Of a stretch of 64,000 nucleotides of DNA, positions 1-9,331 are shown piece by piece. The position numbers and the translations under genes are program-made. Position 1 is the stretch's first letter, and the number at the start of each line of letters is the position of its first letter. The notes under the pieces were generated by a model that ran no database searches, was not told the DNA's origin, and saw only the letters and a program-made list of their open reading frames with translations. Source of the DNA: Pontiella desulfatans (lineage in GTDB: Bacteria > Verrucomicrobiota > Kiritimatiellia > Kiritimatiellales > Pontiellaceae); the NCBI RefSeq assembly GCF_900890425.1, contig NZ_CAAHFG010000001.1, positions 1,426,001 to 1,490,000 of the forward strand. The letters are read 5' to 3'.

Positions 1-2
1 AG

Positions 3-548
3 GCCTGCCTGCATGAGGGCGGGGTGCGGGTTCCGCTGGTCTGCTGGCAACCCGGCCGGTTTGGGGGTGGGGCCTGGTGCGACACCCCGGCCAACTGCAT
101 TGATATGCTGCCGACACTCGCGGCATTGACGGGAAACAACATTCCGGGGAACGTCGATGGAATAAGCATTGTGCCGCTTTTGGAAAACCCTGCGGCGAAG
201 ATGTCGCCGCGCACGTTTTACTGGCACTATCCTTTCAACGTGATCGTCAATCATCCGGACAACGGCTTGCCGCTCACGCCGCACTCCGCCATTCGCGTGG
301 GCGACCATAAGCTGCTTTGGGATTGGCATGGAAAAATGGTGCTTTACGACATTCGGAACGATCCCTACGAAGAAACGGATTTGGCCGAAGGCATGCCGGA
401 AAAACGGGATCAACTGATGAAACAATTGCAGGCGTGGCTCAAAGACCATGTGGCGCCGCGGTATCTGCCCGTCAGAAATCCGAATTACGATGCAGAAAAG
501 GATGACCGGAAGTATCCGCTCGTGGATCTGACGGGCGCTCTCAAATGA
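3..548 (+). CDS. Sulfatase, C-terminal part (5' end outside window)
   Basis: This is the C-terminal ~180 residues of a type I (formylglycine) sulfatase. The frame is open to the window edge and reads LHEGGVRVP just before the first possible GTG at 24, a stretch typical of the middle of sulfatases, so the gene starts upstream and 24 is not a real start. The visible part has the usual later elements: DMLPTLAALTG, a substrate-side loop, and a C-terminal YDIRNDPYEETDLAE block. The formylglycine motif lies upstream and cannot be seen. It stops 14 bp before the GH105-type gene, suggesting an operon that removes sulfate and then cleaves unsaturated uronic acid. The substrate is not readable from sequence; sulfated algal polysaccharide is inferred from the locus. 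Confidence 0.93.
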   Translation, partial: ACLHEGGVRVPLVCWQPGRFGGGAWCDTPANCIDMLPTLAALTGNNIPGNVDGISIVPLLENPAAKMSPRTFYWHYPFNVIVNHPDNGLPLTPHSAIRVGDHKLLWDWHGKMVLYDIRNDPYEETDLAEGMPEKRDQLMKQLQAWLKDHVAPRYLPVRNPNYDAEKDDRKYPLVDLTGALK

Positions 549-562
549 ATGGAGAATAAATA

Positions 563-1669
563 GTGAACCACCGAATAAAAGGAATCCTCTTTGCCGCGCT
601 GTTGATCACAAGCTGTTCCGCCGTGTCCGATATTTTTGAACCCCGGGAGATCGTGCTCCGCATGGAAAAGGCGGCGCAGTGGCAGCTTGACCATCCGGCG
701 AAATTCGATGTGTTGGAGTGGCATTGGGCGCCGTTTTACATGGGGCTGTCGGATTTGACGGAAACGACCGGCGACCGGAAGTGGATCGATGAAGTGAAGA
801 AGATGGGCGAGACGCATGGCTGGAAGTTTGGCCGACGCCCGTACCACGCGGATGACCACGCCATTGGCCTGGCCTACATCAAGCTCTATCAGTTGGATAA
901 GAAGCCCGAGGTCATCGCGGGGATCCAAAAGGAGTTCGACTGGATTCTGGCCAACCCGCCCAAGCAGATGATCAAGGGGGCAGATGGAAAGATGCGGGAA
1001 ACCTATAACCGCGAACGCTGGAACTGGTGCGATGCACTCTATATGGCTGCGCCGGTTTGGACTGGATTGGGGAAGGTGACCGGCGAGCCGAAGTACTACG
1101 ACTATATGGTGCAGGAGTGGAAGCAGGCGCATGCATGGTATTTCTGCGACGAGCACGACCTGTATTTTCACGACAAGCGCGACATCGTAAAGGTTTCCAA
1201 GGGTGGGGAACGGGTGTTCTGGGCTCGTGGCGATGGCTGGGTGTTCGGTGCCCTGGTTGAAATTCTCCAACTGCTTCCGGAGGACCATCCGGAGCGCGGT
1301 TACTTCCTCGATATCTACAACCGGATGGCGGTTAAGCTGCTTTCGATCCAGAAAGAGAATGGAACGTGGGCGCCAAACCTGTTGGATCCAACGGATCCGC
1401 CGCAGGATGACACGAGCGGTTCGGTGTTTTATGTCTATGGCTTTGCGTGGGGCATCAACCACGGAGTGCTGGATCGGGCAACCTACGAACCCGCAACTCG
1501 AAAAGGGTGGGCGGCCTTGTGCGAGCGGCAGAAAGAGGATGGTCGCCTCATCAATTCCCAGCCGGTTGGCGGTTACCCAAAACCGTTCGACCCCGGCACC
1601 ACCACGGTGTTCAGCATGGGCACCTTCATCAGCGCGGGGGCCGAAGTTTGGAGGATGGTCCGTCCGTAG
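563..1669 (+). CDS. GH105/GH88-like unsaturated glucuronyl/rhamnogalacturonyl hydrolase, lipoprotein
   Basis: A 368-residue protein of the GH88/GH105 (YteR-like) alpha6/alpha6-barrel type. These enzymes remove the 4,5-unsaturated uronic acid that lyases leave on oligosaccharides. Visible features are the aromatic helix WHWAPFYMGLSDL, the YHADDHAIGLAYIKLY segment carrying the likely acid Asp, NWCDALYMAAPVW, and a C-terminal GTFISAGAEVWRM helix. The GTG start at 563 follows GGAGA with 7-bp spacing. The N-terminus is a lipoprotein signal with lipobox ITSC (Cys18), so the enzyme is probably membrane-anchored. Length is normal for the family. The natural partner would be a polysaccharide lyase, but none is in the window. 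Confidence 0.9.
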   Translation: MNHRIKGILFAALLITSCSAVSDIFEPREIVLRMEKAAQWQLDHPAKFDVLEWHWAPFYMGLSDLTETTGDRKWIDEVKKMGETHGWKFGRRPYHADDHAIGLAYIKLYQLDKKPEVIAGIQKEFDWILANPPKQMIKGADGKMRETYNRERWNWCDALYMAAPVWTGLGKVTGEPKYYDYMVQEWKQAHAWYFCDEHDLYFHDKRDIVKVSKGGERVFWARGDGWVFGALVEILQLLPEDHPERGYFLDIYNRMAVKLLSIQKENGTWAPNLLDPTDPPQDDTSGSVFYVYGFAWGINHGVLDRATYEPATRKGWAALCERQKEDGRLINSQPVGGYPKPFDPGTTTVFSMGTFISAGAEVWRMVRP

Positions 1670-1746
1670 ACCTCCTTCGCCGGGTGCGACCCCGCCTGGT
1701 TTGGATGGCAGGCGTGAAATTGCATTTGTTTGATTTCGCATTGGAA

Positions 1747-1760
1747 TTCAACGTGTTAAA
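1747..1760 (+). promoter_or_regulatory. Putative LacI-type operator (site 1, upstream of the regulator gene)
   Basis: TTCAACGTGTTAAA: arms TTCAA and TTAAA around a central CG-containing spacer. It matches the 14-bp consensus TTYAACGATTTGAA seen at six other places. It lies 30 bp before the LacI-type gene, a position suited to autoregulation. It is one of the more divergent copies. Confidence 0.5.
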
Positions 1761-1790
1761 TTCTGCCGTTATCCTAAAGGAGCATGCTGC

Positions 1791-2816
1791 ATGAAAGTGA
1801 CGATGGACGATGTTGCCAAGAAGCTGGGGGTTAGCAATGCAACCGTATCGCTGGCGCTGAATAATTCCCCGAAAATAGCCAGGGCCACCCGCGAAAAAGT
1901 GTTGGCTGCGGCCAAGGAACTCGGCTATCAAACCAATCCGTATATCTCGGCCTTGATGGCCGCACGCCGCCAGGGCAGGAACCCGACGCAAACCCCGGTA
2001 ATTGCCTTGATCACACCGACGCGCGAGGAGGGGGAGTGGAAGACGAACTACCACCTCCAGCGGTTTATTGATGGAAGCTCCAACACGGCGGCGAGCCTGG
2101 GAATCCGTACGGAGACTTTCTGGATCGGGGAGAAAAACATGACGGCCCGGCGCATGAACGACATTTTGTGCAACCGGGGCATTCGCGGAGCCATTATGCT
2201 GACGCACGGGGTTTGGGGGAAAAAGCTCGACTACGCCTGGCAAAACATTGCAACCGTCACATATGGCGTGCGGCAGCTTGAACCGGATACGGATTGGGTG
2301 GCCGCGGATTTCTATGGGAACATGGAAAAAACCTTGGGGATCCTCCGTCGGCACAACCTTGAACGCATCGGCTTTGTGATGGATAAACCGTTCCCCTACA
2401 CCCACCATAACCGCTGGTTGGCCGCCTACCTGATGGAGCAGCAACGGGTTGCGGTCAAGCCGATCAAGAAGATCAAACCCTGGTTGGATCCGGAGCCATC
2501 GTTCGAAAGCTTTTCCAAGTGGTTCCATGCATCCAAGCCGGAAGCCATTATCTGCGTGCGTCCCCCGACCGTGATGGGTTGGCTGGAACGGATGGGGTTG
2601 AACGTGCCGGAAGATATTGGCGTGGTTACCATCGGAACGGCTGAAACCGGCGGAGAGATCAGTGGTATTGTGGAAAACACCCGGACGAGTGGAAAGCTGG
2701 CGGTGGAAATGTTGCTTGAACGCATTTACCACGGTGAATTTGGAAATTATTCGGAACCGCACCATGTCACCGTCAGCGGGGTGTGGAACCGGGGGAAAAC
2801 ACTCAAATACGTTTAG
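1791..2816 (+). CDS. LacI-family transcriptional regulator
   Basis: A 341-residue LacI/GalR regulator. The N-terminus has the canonical helix-turn-helix and hinge helix (residues 4-60: DDVAKKLGVSNATVSLALNN, then KVLAAAKELGYQTNPYISAL). The rest is a periplasmic-binding-protein-like effector domain with IGFVMDKPF and DIGVVTIGTAETGGEISGIV. The start is supported by AAGGAG at 1777-1782. It sits between the sulfatase/GH105 pair and the GH3/symporter pair. An operator-like site 30 bp upstream and six similar sites elsewhere make it the natural candidate controller of the locus (inference). The effector is probably a mono- or disaccharide from the target glycan, but its identity is not visible. Confidence 0.95.
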   Translation: MKVTMDDVAKKLGVSNATVSLALNNSPKIARATREKVLAAAKELGYQTNPYISALMAARRQGRNPTQTPVIALITPTREEGEWKTNYHLQRFIDGSSNTAASLGIRTETFWIGEKNMTARRMNDILCNRGIRGAIMLTHGVWGKKLDYAWQNIATVTYGVRQLEPDTDWVAADFYGNMEKTLGILRRHNLERIGFVMDKPFPYTHHNRWLAAYLMEQQRVAVKPIKKIKPWLDPEPSFESFSKWFHASKPEAIICVRPPTVMGWLERMGLNVPEDIGVVTIGTAETGGEISGIVENTRTSGKLAVEMLLERIYHGEFGNYSEPHHVTVSGVWNRGKTLKYV

Positions 2817-2859
2817 GGGAACTGGCCATGTTTCCCGGAAATCCCAAGGGTTACGGTAT

Positions 2860-2873
2860 TTTAACGGTTTGAA
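2860..2873 (+). promoter_or_regulatory. Putative LacI-type operator (site 2)
   Basis: TTTAACGGTTTGAA, one base off the common core CGAT. It lies in the LacI-GH3 intergenic gap, 94 bp before the preferred GH3 start at 2968. Confidence 0.55.
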
Positions 2874-2967
2874 TATATACGGGGTTTGAATCTGCGTTTG
2901 TGTGGAGGATGGTGTGCGCGTGTGGGAAATCAACCCGCCATATGCACGATCCATTGGACATACGAAT

Positions 2968-5313
2968 ATGATCAAGTCAACCCGAACTGTTCCAGATGCA
3001 AAAGACCCCTCCCTGGAATCGGCCTTGAACGCCGCCGATGGCTATTTGAATGCCGGTCTTCCGGTGGAGGAGCGGGTTGAGCTTCTGCTTTCCAGCATGT
3101 CGGTGGAAGAAAAGGTCAACCAGTTGACCTCCGCCTATGCCAAGACCGACCAGGAAGGCAATGCCCCCGGAGGGCTTGCCGAGGAATTCAAAACCAGGTT
3201 GGAGCAAGGTCTCGGATCGGTGCAGTTCGTCAACCTTCCGCACGATGCCGGGCAATCCGCGGAATTGGCGAATATGATCCAGACCCACCTGCTGGATCAA
3301 AGCGGACGGGGGATTCCCGTCCTGTTGGTCGGCGAGGCCTGCCATGGCCTGATTGCCCACAAGGCCACTTCGTTTCCCCAGGCCATTGCGCTTGCATCAA
3401 CCTGGAATCCGGCTCTGGTTGAACGCGTTTATGCCGTTGCCGCGAAGGAAGCCCGTTCCCGTGGAAACCATCTGATGAATACCCCGGTGCTCGATCTGGC
3501 GCGCGATCCGCGCTGGGGGCGCATGGAGGAAACCTATGGCGAAGACGTCCACATGGTTACGCAGATGGGCCTGGCCGCCGTGCGGGGGCTGCAGGGGGTA
3601 GGCGAAACGGTGGATGCAAACCGGGTGGTGTCGACACTCAAGCATTTCGCGGCCTATGGACAATGCGATGGCGGGCGCAACTTTGCCCCGACCAATGTTC
3701 CGCGACGCCTGTTTATGGAGGAGATCCTCGAGCCGTTCCGTCAGGTTTTTTCGAAGGCCCAAGCCTGGGGGGTAATGCCGTCCCATAGCGAAGTCGACGG
3801 CGTGCCTGCCCACGGCGATGGGCGCCTACTGGTCAATCTGTTACGCAAGGAGTGGGGCTTCAAGGGCGTGGTGGTTTCCGACTACCACGACATCCACCGC
3901 CTGGACCTTCTGCACCATGTGGTACCGACCCAGCAGGATGCCGCATTGCTGGCCCTGCGGGCGGGCGTCACCCTGGATTTCCCGGAAGGGGCCAGCTACC
4001 GGACCTTGATCGAATCGTTGGACTGCAACCCTGAATATAGGCCGGACCTCGATGACCGGGTGCGCGAGGTCCTGACCCTGAAGTTCATGCTGGGGTTGTT
4101 TGAGCAACCCTTTGTGGATGCCGGTAGGGCTGTGGAGATCCAGGATGATCCGGAGAAAAAAAACCTCGCATTGGAAGCGGCGGAAAAGGCGGTGATCCTG
4201 CTGAAAAACAGCAAGCATACGCTTCCGCTGGATAAGGGAAAACTAAAGCGCATCGCGGTCATCGGCCCCAATGCCGAAGAGACGATCCTGGGCGGCTATT
4301 CACACTGGATGACCTCCGCCCGGTCCATCAAGGACGGGCTCGAAGACTATTTGACCGGAAGTGATGTCGAGATTTGTTTTGCGAGGGGGTGCGGCATTAC
4401 GGCCGGCGGCAAAACCTTTGCCCAGCTGGAAACCGGCGAAGAACTCAACACGCCGGTTGAAACGATTCCCTATGACGTTGAGCAGGAATCCATTCGTGCC
4501 GCGGCGGAAATGGCGAAAGGGTGCGATGTGGCCGTGGTCTGCGTGGGGGATGACTACTTCAGTACCCGCGAGGCCTTCTATATGCGGGAGACGCTCGGCG
4601 ACCGGGGCAGCATCGACCTGGTCGGAAACCAGGAAGCCTTGGTTCAGGCAGTGATCGAAACCGGCACGCCCACGGTGGTGGTGCTGATGCATGGGCGTTC
4701 CATCTCGATCAACTACGCCAATGCGCATGCCGCCGCGATATTGGATGGGTGGTACCTGGGCGAGGAGACCGCAACGGCCATCTGCAAAACGCTGTTCGGC
4801 GAAAATAATCCCGGCGGCAAACTGGTGGTCTCGGTGCCGCGCAGCTCGGCCCATCTTCCCTGCCATTACAGCCAGCGCCATTCGGCCAATTGGAAAGGCT
4901 ACCTGTTTGAAGACAGTTCCCCCTTATATTCCTTTGGCTTTGGACTGAGCTACACCACGTTCCGGCTCGATAACATCGCGTTGTCCGCTTCCGTCATCCA
5001 GGCGGGGGATTCCTGCGGGGTCTCGCTCGATGTCACCAACACGGGCCAGATGGCCGGGGATGAGGTTGTTCAAATCTATCTCCGCGACGTGGTGGGTTCC
5101 ACCACGCGTCCGGATAGGATGCTGAAGGCGTTCCGGCGGGTATCGCTGGAACCCGGCCAAACAAAACACCTTTCCCTGACCCTCGATGCGGAGGCCTTCG
5201 AAATGATCGATCTCGATTTTGAACGCGTCATCGAACCGGGCGCATTCACGGTCTTCGTGGGCACATCGTCGCGCATGGAGGATCTGGTGGAATTGACGCT
5301 TTTCGTTGAGTAG
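2968..5313 (+). CDS. Glycoside hydrolase family 3 (beta-glucosidase/beta-xylosidase-like)
   Basis: A 781-residue GH3 enzyme. The N-terminal barrel carries DLARDPRWGRMEETYGED, KHFAAYG and the nucleophile motif VVSDYH (Asp305 from this start). The alpha/beta sandwich follows (ILLKNSKHTLPLDKGKLKRIAVIGPNA), then a C-terminal fibronectin-III-like domain (GDEVVQIYLRDVVGS to FVGTSS). GH3 enzymes release terminal beta-linked glucose or xylose from oligosaccharides. No signal peptide is seen, so it is probably cytoplasmic, acting on oligosaccharides imported by the adjacent symporter. A GTG at 2902 in the same frame would add 22 residues. I prefer ATG 2968 because homology begins shortly after it, but no clear ribosome binding site decides. 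Confidence 0.93.
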   Translation: MIKSTRTVPDAKDPSLESALNAADGYLNAGLPVEERVELLLSSMSVEEKVNQLTSAYAKTDQEGNAPGGLAEEFKTRLEQGLGSVQFVNLPHDAGQSAELANMIQTHLLDQSGRGIPVLLVGEACHGLIAHKATSFPQAIALASTWNPALVERVYAVAAKEARSRGNHLMNTPVLDLARDPRWGRMEETYGEDVHMVTQMGLAAVRGLQGVGETVDANRVVSTLKHFAAYGQCDGGRNFAPTNVPRRLFMEEILEPFRQVFSKAQAWGVMPSHSEVDGVPAHGDGRLLVNLLRKEWGFKGVVVSDYHDIHRLDLLHHVVPTQQDAALLALRAGVTLDFPEGASYRTLIESLDCNPEYRPDLDDRVREVLTLKFMLGLFEQPFVDAGRAVEIQDDPEKKNLALEAAEKAVILLKNSKHTLPLDKGKLKRIAVIGPNAEETILGGYSHWMTSARSIKDGLEDYLTGSDVEICFARGCGITAGGKTFAQLETGEELNTPVETIPYDVEQESIRAAAEMAKGCDVAVVCVGDDYFSTREAFYMRETLGDRGSIDLVGNQEALVQAVIETGTPTVVVLMHGRSISINYANAHAAAILDGWYLGEETATAICKTLFGENNPGGKLVVSVPRSSAHLPCHYSQRHSANWKGYLFEDSSPLYSFGFGLSYTTFRLDNIALSASVIQAGDSCGVSLDVTNTGQMAGDEVVQIYLRDVVGSTTRPDRMLKAFRRVSLEPGQTKHLSLTLDAEAFEMIDLDFERVIEPGAFTVFVGTSSRMEDLVELTLFVE

Positions 5314-5336
5314 TGGGGTCGGTAACATATCCGGCT

Positions 5337-6737
5337 ATGGAAGAGCACCAAAAAACCGCTGAAGAGGATCGCGTCGGCAAGGGCGGCAAATTGGCCTATG
5401 GCATGGGGGCGGTTGCCGAAAACGCCATGCAGAACGGCATCAGCGTCATGGCCAACCCATTCTTCAACGTGGCCTTGAACGTGGCTCCGAGCCTGCTTGG
5501 GATTGCGGTGATGCTCTTCCGGATCTGGGATGCCATAACGGATCCGATCATGGGTTGGATCAGCGATCGAACGCAATCGCGCTTCGGGCGGCGGCGGCCC
5601 TACATTGTTTGCGGGGCGATTGCGGGCGGGGTGCTGTTTGCGCTGATGTGGTGGTGTCCGCGCGGCATGGGCACCACGTTCTATTTCACCTGGTACATGG
5701 TCGTCTCGATTCTTTTCTACACCGCATTCACCGTGTTCGGCGTTCCCTACGTGGCGTTGGGCTATGAGCTGAGCCCGGACTACCACGAGCGCACCCGCAT
5801 CATGTCGTTCCGCACCTGGTTCCAATCCATTGCCGGTTTCTGCATCCAGTGGCTGTTCTGGCTGACGCAGCGCGATTGCTTCGACGACACGGTTGATGGC
5901 ATGCGCTGGGTCGGGATCGGGTTCGGCGCGCTGATGATCATCATGGGGATTACCCCGGGGATCTTCTTGAAGGAACGGCGGTTGACGTCGGCGGAACTGG
6001 ATGCCAACCACAGCAAAAAGGGACTCAGGAGTGTGCTTTCGGTCTTCAAGGTGAAACCGTTTGTCTATCTGCTGGGAGCCTTGGTCACGGCGGTGGCGGG
6101 CATGTTCCTCGTGATCATCTTCGGCTTCTATATCAACGTCTACTACATCTTCGGTGGCGACATGAAGGCGGCTTCCACCGTGCTCGGCGCAGGCGGCACC
6201 GTCTACCACGTCATCTGCATGGCCTCGATCCCGCTCATTGCATGGACGTCCACCCGACTCGGAAAAAAGGCGGCACTCCAGATTTTCCTTTTCCTCGCCA
6301 TCCTCGGCAACGCCGTCAAGTGGTGGGTCTTTACCCCCGGCAATCCATGGCTGCAGTTGATCGCCACCGTGCTGATTGCCCCCGGCCTTTCCGCCGTCTG
6401 GACGCTGCTCGCCTCCATGACGGCCGATGTGACCGACCTGGATGAACTGGAGAACGGCACCCGCCGCGAAGGGGCCTTCGGAGCCTTCTACGGATGGACG
6501 ATGAAGCTGGGCTTTGCCATCTGTTTCTTTGTTGCCGGGCTGATCCTGGAATGGACGGGGTTCGATGCCGCCCTCGGTGGCGCGCAGTCGCCCGATACGC
6601 TGAAGTCGATGTTGTGGCTCTACGCCGTGGTTCCGGTCGTTGGTTTGGCCGGAACGATGCTCTGCGTTTGGCGGTTCCCGATCACCGAAAACGTTGCCCG
6701 CGAAGTCCGCAAAAAACTCGACGCCCGCAATTCGTAG
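5337..6737 (+). CDS. GPH-family sugar:cation symporter (MFS)
   Basis: A ~466-residue, 12-segment membrane protein of the glycoside-pentoside-hexuronide:cation symporter family (MelB/XynB/UidB-like). Visible hallmarks are KLAYGMGAVAENAMQNG at the N-terminus, RIWDAITDPIMGWISDRTQSRFGRRRPYI in the first half, and the mid-protein loop VTDLDELENGTRREGAFG. It should import mono- or oligosaccharides with H+ or Na+. It follows the GH3 gene directly: a GTG at 5313 overlaps the GH3 stop by one base, and ATG 5337 is the alternative I prefer. The pair looks like an uptake-plus-intracellular-cleavage unit. The sugar cannot be read from sequence. Confidence 0.92.
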   Translation: MEEHQKTAEEDRVGKGGKLAYGMGAVAENAMQNGISVMANPFFNVALNVAPSLLGIAVMLFRIWDAITDPIMGWISDRTQSRFGRRRPYIVCGAIAGGVLFALMWWCPRGMGTTFYFTWYMVVSILFYTAFTVFGVPYVALGYELSPDYHERTRIMSFRTWFQSIAGFCIQWLFWLTQRDCFDDTVDGMRWVGIGFGALMIIMGITPGIFLKERRLTSAELDANHSKKGLRSVLSVFKVKPFVYLLGALVTAVAGMFLVIIFGFYINVYYIFGGDMKAASTVLGAGGTVYHVICMASIPLIAWTSTRLGKKAALQIFLFLAILGNAVKWWVFTPGNPWLQLIATVLIAPGLSAVWTLLASMTADVTDLDELENGTRREGAFGAFYGWTMKLGFAICFFVAGLILEWTGFDAALGGAQSPDTLKSMLWLYAVVPVVGLAGTMLCVWRFPITENVAREVRKKLDARNS

Positions 6738-6785
6738 CTTCCCGAAACGGTGGATCCAAAATTATTTCATCTCTAAAGCGACTGT

Positions 6786-6799
6786 TTTAACGATTTGAA
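6786..6799 (+). promoter_or_regulatory. Putative LacI-type operator (site 3)
   Basis: TTTAACGATTTGAA, nearly identical to consensus. It lies 147 bp before the secreted-protein gene at 6947 in a 209-bp gap. A short inverted repeat (AAACCC/GGGTTT, 6798-6813) abuts it on the right. Read from the other strand the site is preceded by GGG, as at the sites at 24860, 15776 and 14008. Confidence 0.6.
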
Positions 6800-6946
6800 A
6801 CCCACGGGGGTTTTAAAAAAAATCGTCCGCCTGTTTTATGCCGTTGTTCAATCGGAATAGGGAACAGGCCGTTCCCGCTCAACCAAATGAAAGAGCGAGG
6901 CATGCAGATGAAAAAGATGGAAACCAACACTATGAAGGAGGGCAAT

Positions 6947-9244
6947 ATGATGAAAAAAACATTGGGCATCATGATCGCGGCAGGAACGCTGGCGAGTATG
7001 GCAACGGCACTGCCGGTGGAGCTAACGTGGAGTACGGTGGCGCCGGAGGATGTGGAATTTTTCGAGGATTATTTGAATACCGTTCCCGGTGCCGGAGGAA
7101 CGACCCATTCGGCGGCGAGCGTGGGCATGGAAATCTGGGCGGGCAATGGAACTGATTTGTCTAGTCCCACCAATCTTCCCATCAATCTTAGCAACGACCC
7201 GGGGCTCAACAACCAAGTGGCGGCCCGGTCTGCCAACAGCAAACCTTCCGTGCTGCTCCACAACAATACAAACGTGATTGCCCGGGTGGATGACATCTTT
7301 CTTTTTTCAGGATGGGGGCCGTATGGTGAAGCCAATTCCTTCCTGGTTCAGGTGGGAACCACCTGGTACATCTCCGACGCCCTGCCCGCAGGTGAATATG
7401 GCTCGACGGCAGGGGGGGATTCCTACAATAACCCCGGCATGCTGATGGGCTATTCCACGCACGACACGGTGTGGCATGTCTTCCATGAAGGCGATTTCGA
7501 TTCGGCCGGATTCAGCAACATGATTCCTTCGGCCGTTGGAACGGCGCTGCCCAATGGAGACATTGTAAACACCGGCATGTTGCAGAATGGCGCCAACAGC
7601 TCGTATATCAAAACCTATGCCATTACGGCCTACACGCCGCCGGGCGATGCCTATTACGTTGCGGCAACGCCGACCGACTGGACGGATTCGACCGCATGGA
7701 GCGATGGTTTTGCTGCAAATGGCGGAACCGTATATTATGCAACCAACAGTGTGGTGTTGGAGACGCCGGCCGCGACGTCCACCTTCCCTGGAATTTCGTT
7801 AAGCCTGTATGCCCCGCAACGGATGGAAATCATGGCCAGCGGAGCCGAAGTGATTACGGTTCCCGAGCTGAAGATGTATGGGGCCGATCTTGGCGCCGGC
7901 ATCATCGATGCGGCGGAAGCCCGGATTGACGGGGCGATTTTGGTTCAAACCGATTCCACGTTCTCCGGGGCAATGGATGAGTCGCGCGACATTCGGGTTC
8001 TTGCCCGGATTGTCAGCGATGCGGATATCACGCTGTCTGCACCTTCACGCACGATCTATATCGATAACCCCACGAATGAGTTCACTGGAACCTGGATCGT
8101 TTCGGGCGGTGCTGCGGAGTTCGCTTCCGTTGGTTCGATCGGCGGTTCGACCGTTTTCGATGTGCAAAGCGGAACATTGCGTATTCAGGACAACTGGAAG
8201 GCATCCGGCTCGGTGACGGTGGCGGACAGCCCTGACGCCTTGGTGGATCTGGGCAACTATGACTGGGCCCTTTCCTCGTTGGTGATTGGCAGCTCCAACG
8301 TGATCGATGGAGCCGTTTACACGGTGGCTGAACTGAATGCCATCGGCGCGAACCCGGTCTTTTCCGGTACAGGAACAGTCCTGATTGGCGCACTTCCGCC
8401 TCCGCCGCCAGAGGATCTGCTGGTGGGGCTGGATACGTGGAGCGGTACCACTGCCCCTGCCGTGCCCTTTACGGCGACAGATATCTCAGCAACCGCGACG
8501 GCGTCTGGTGGCTGGAGTATCACAGATGGCTCCGGTCGTGGCTCCAGTAAGGACGGAACCTGGGGCACCTTTGATGGCAATGGGCATTCTGCAAGCTCGA
8601 ACACAACAGCTGGAGTTGACAACTATACGTTGACCAATGGCAAGACGGACGGCGAGATTACGATTTCGTTTACGAATAACACGGGGGCGGCCATCGACTT
8701 AGGTGCCCTTCATTTTGACGCCGTTGCATTCCGTCCAAATGCCGCCAGAACCTATGCCGTGAACGTATTGGCGGGAAGCGACATTACCGTTGGAACGGTC
8801 TTCACTTCTGCTGCCGGTGCGATCACCAGTCTGGGCGGAAACCTCTTAACAGATGATTTAGACCCCTTAACACACGACCAGCATGACGATATTGATGTCG
8901 GTCTGAATGGTCTTGAAGACCACACCCTCGAAGCGGGCGAAATGGCCATTATCCAGCTGGCGTTCTCGGGAGGAACCGGTTCCGGTTCGGGCCACCATCT
9001 GTTCGTGGACAACGTGGGGATTTCCTCGGCGGCCGCATCGGGGCCGCCCTCGGCGCCGGTGATGACGGTTGAAACTTCCGGATCGGATATGATGGTTTCC
9101 TGGGCGTCGTCGGCATCATTCCAACTCCAGACCCGTCCGAACATGGCGGTGGGTGAATGGATGAATGTTCCCGGAGGAACCACCAGCCCGGTAACGGTGC
9201 CGATGACCAACGATGTTGAGTTCCTGCGGTTGGTTTGGCCATAG
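6947..9244 (+). CDS. Large secreted beta-rich protein with locus-specific shared domain
   Basis: A 765-residue exported protein of no family I recognise. ATG 6947 is chosen because GAAGGAGGG (6934-6942) is an excellent ribosome binding site and the protein then starts with a clear signal peptide (MMKKTLGIMIAAGTLASMATA). Residues ~25-480 are low-charge beta-strand sequence with repeat-like stretches resembling autotransporter-type passengers. Residues ~490-695 are a domain also found in the next two genes (WGTF...LHFDAVAFRP...DDIDVGL..LEDHTLEAGE...HHLFVDNVGIS). The last ~60 residues end in EFLRLVWP, a tail style recurring in other proteins of the window. It may be a surface or matrix glycan-binding protein (inference). 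Confidence 0.8.
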   Translation: MMKKTLGIMIAAGTLASMATALPVELTWSTVAPEDVEFFEDYLNTVPGAGGTTHSAASVGMEIWAGNGTDLSSPTNLPINLSNDPGLNNQVAARSANSKPSVLLHNNTNVIARVDDIFLFSGWGPYGEANSFLVQVGTTWYISDALPAGEYGSTAGGDSYNNPGMLMGYSTHDTVWHVFHEGDFDSAGFSNMIPSAVGTALPNGDIVNTGMLQNGANSSYIKTYAITAYTPPGDAYYVAATPTDWTDSTAWSDGFAANGGTVYYATNSVVLETPAATSTFPGISLSLYAPQRMEIMASGAEVITVPELKMYGADLGAGIIDAAEARIDGAILVQTDSTFSGAMDESRDIRVLARIVSDADITLSAPSRTIYIDNPTNEFTGTWIVSGGAAEFASVGSIGGSTVFDVQSGTLRIQDNWKASGSVTVADSPDALVDLGNYDWALSSLVIGSSNVIDGAVYTVAELNAIGANPVFSGTGTVLIGALPPPPPEDLLVGLDTWSGTTAPAVPFTATDISATATASGGWSITDGSGRGSSKDGTWGTFDGNGHSASSNTTAGVDNYTLTNGKTDGEITISFTNNTGAAIDLGALHFDAVAFRPNAARTYAVNVLAGSDITVGTVFTSAAGAITSLGGNLLTDDLDPLTHDQHDDIDVGLNGLEDHTLEAGEMAIIQLAFSGGTGSGSGHHLFVDNVGISSAAASGPPSAPVMTVETSGSDMMVSWASSASFQLQTRPNMAVGEWMNVPGGTTSPVTVPMTNDVEFLRLVWP

Positions 9245-9331
9245 GGCCCACACCCCCGGTTTAAGTTTTGAGAGGTTGGTTGAGCGGCACCTCCATGCGG
9301 GGTGCCAAATTTAAAGCAAAAGGAGAATGAA

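Noticed and set aside
485-1741. Long minus-strand open frames opposite real genes (for example 485-1741, 1629-2975, 10054-11688, 11866-13359, 18892-20655, 21814-24249, 24785-26122)
   Set aside because: They are antisense shadows of well-supported genes in GC-rich DNA: no domains, no signal peptides, proline/arginine/histidine-rich composition.
9255-9275. TTTAAGTTTTGAG resembling the LacI-type operator upstream of the PEP-CTERM gene
   Set aside because: The spacer is one base short and lacks the central CG; the gene is probably co-transcribed with 6947.
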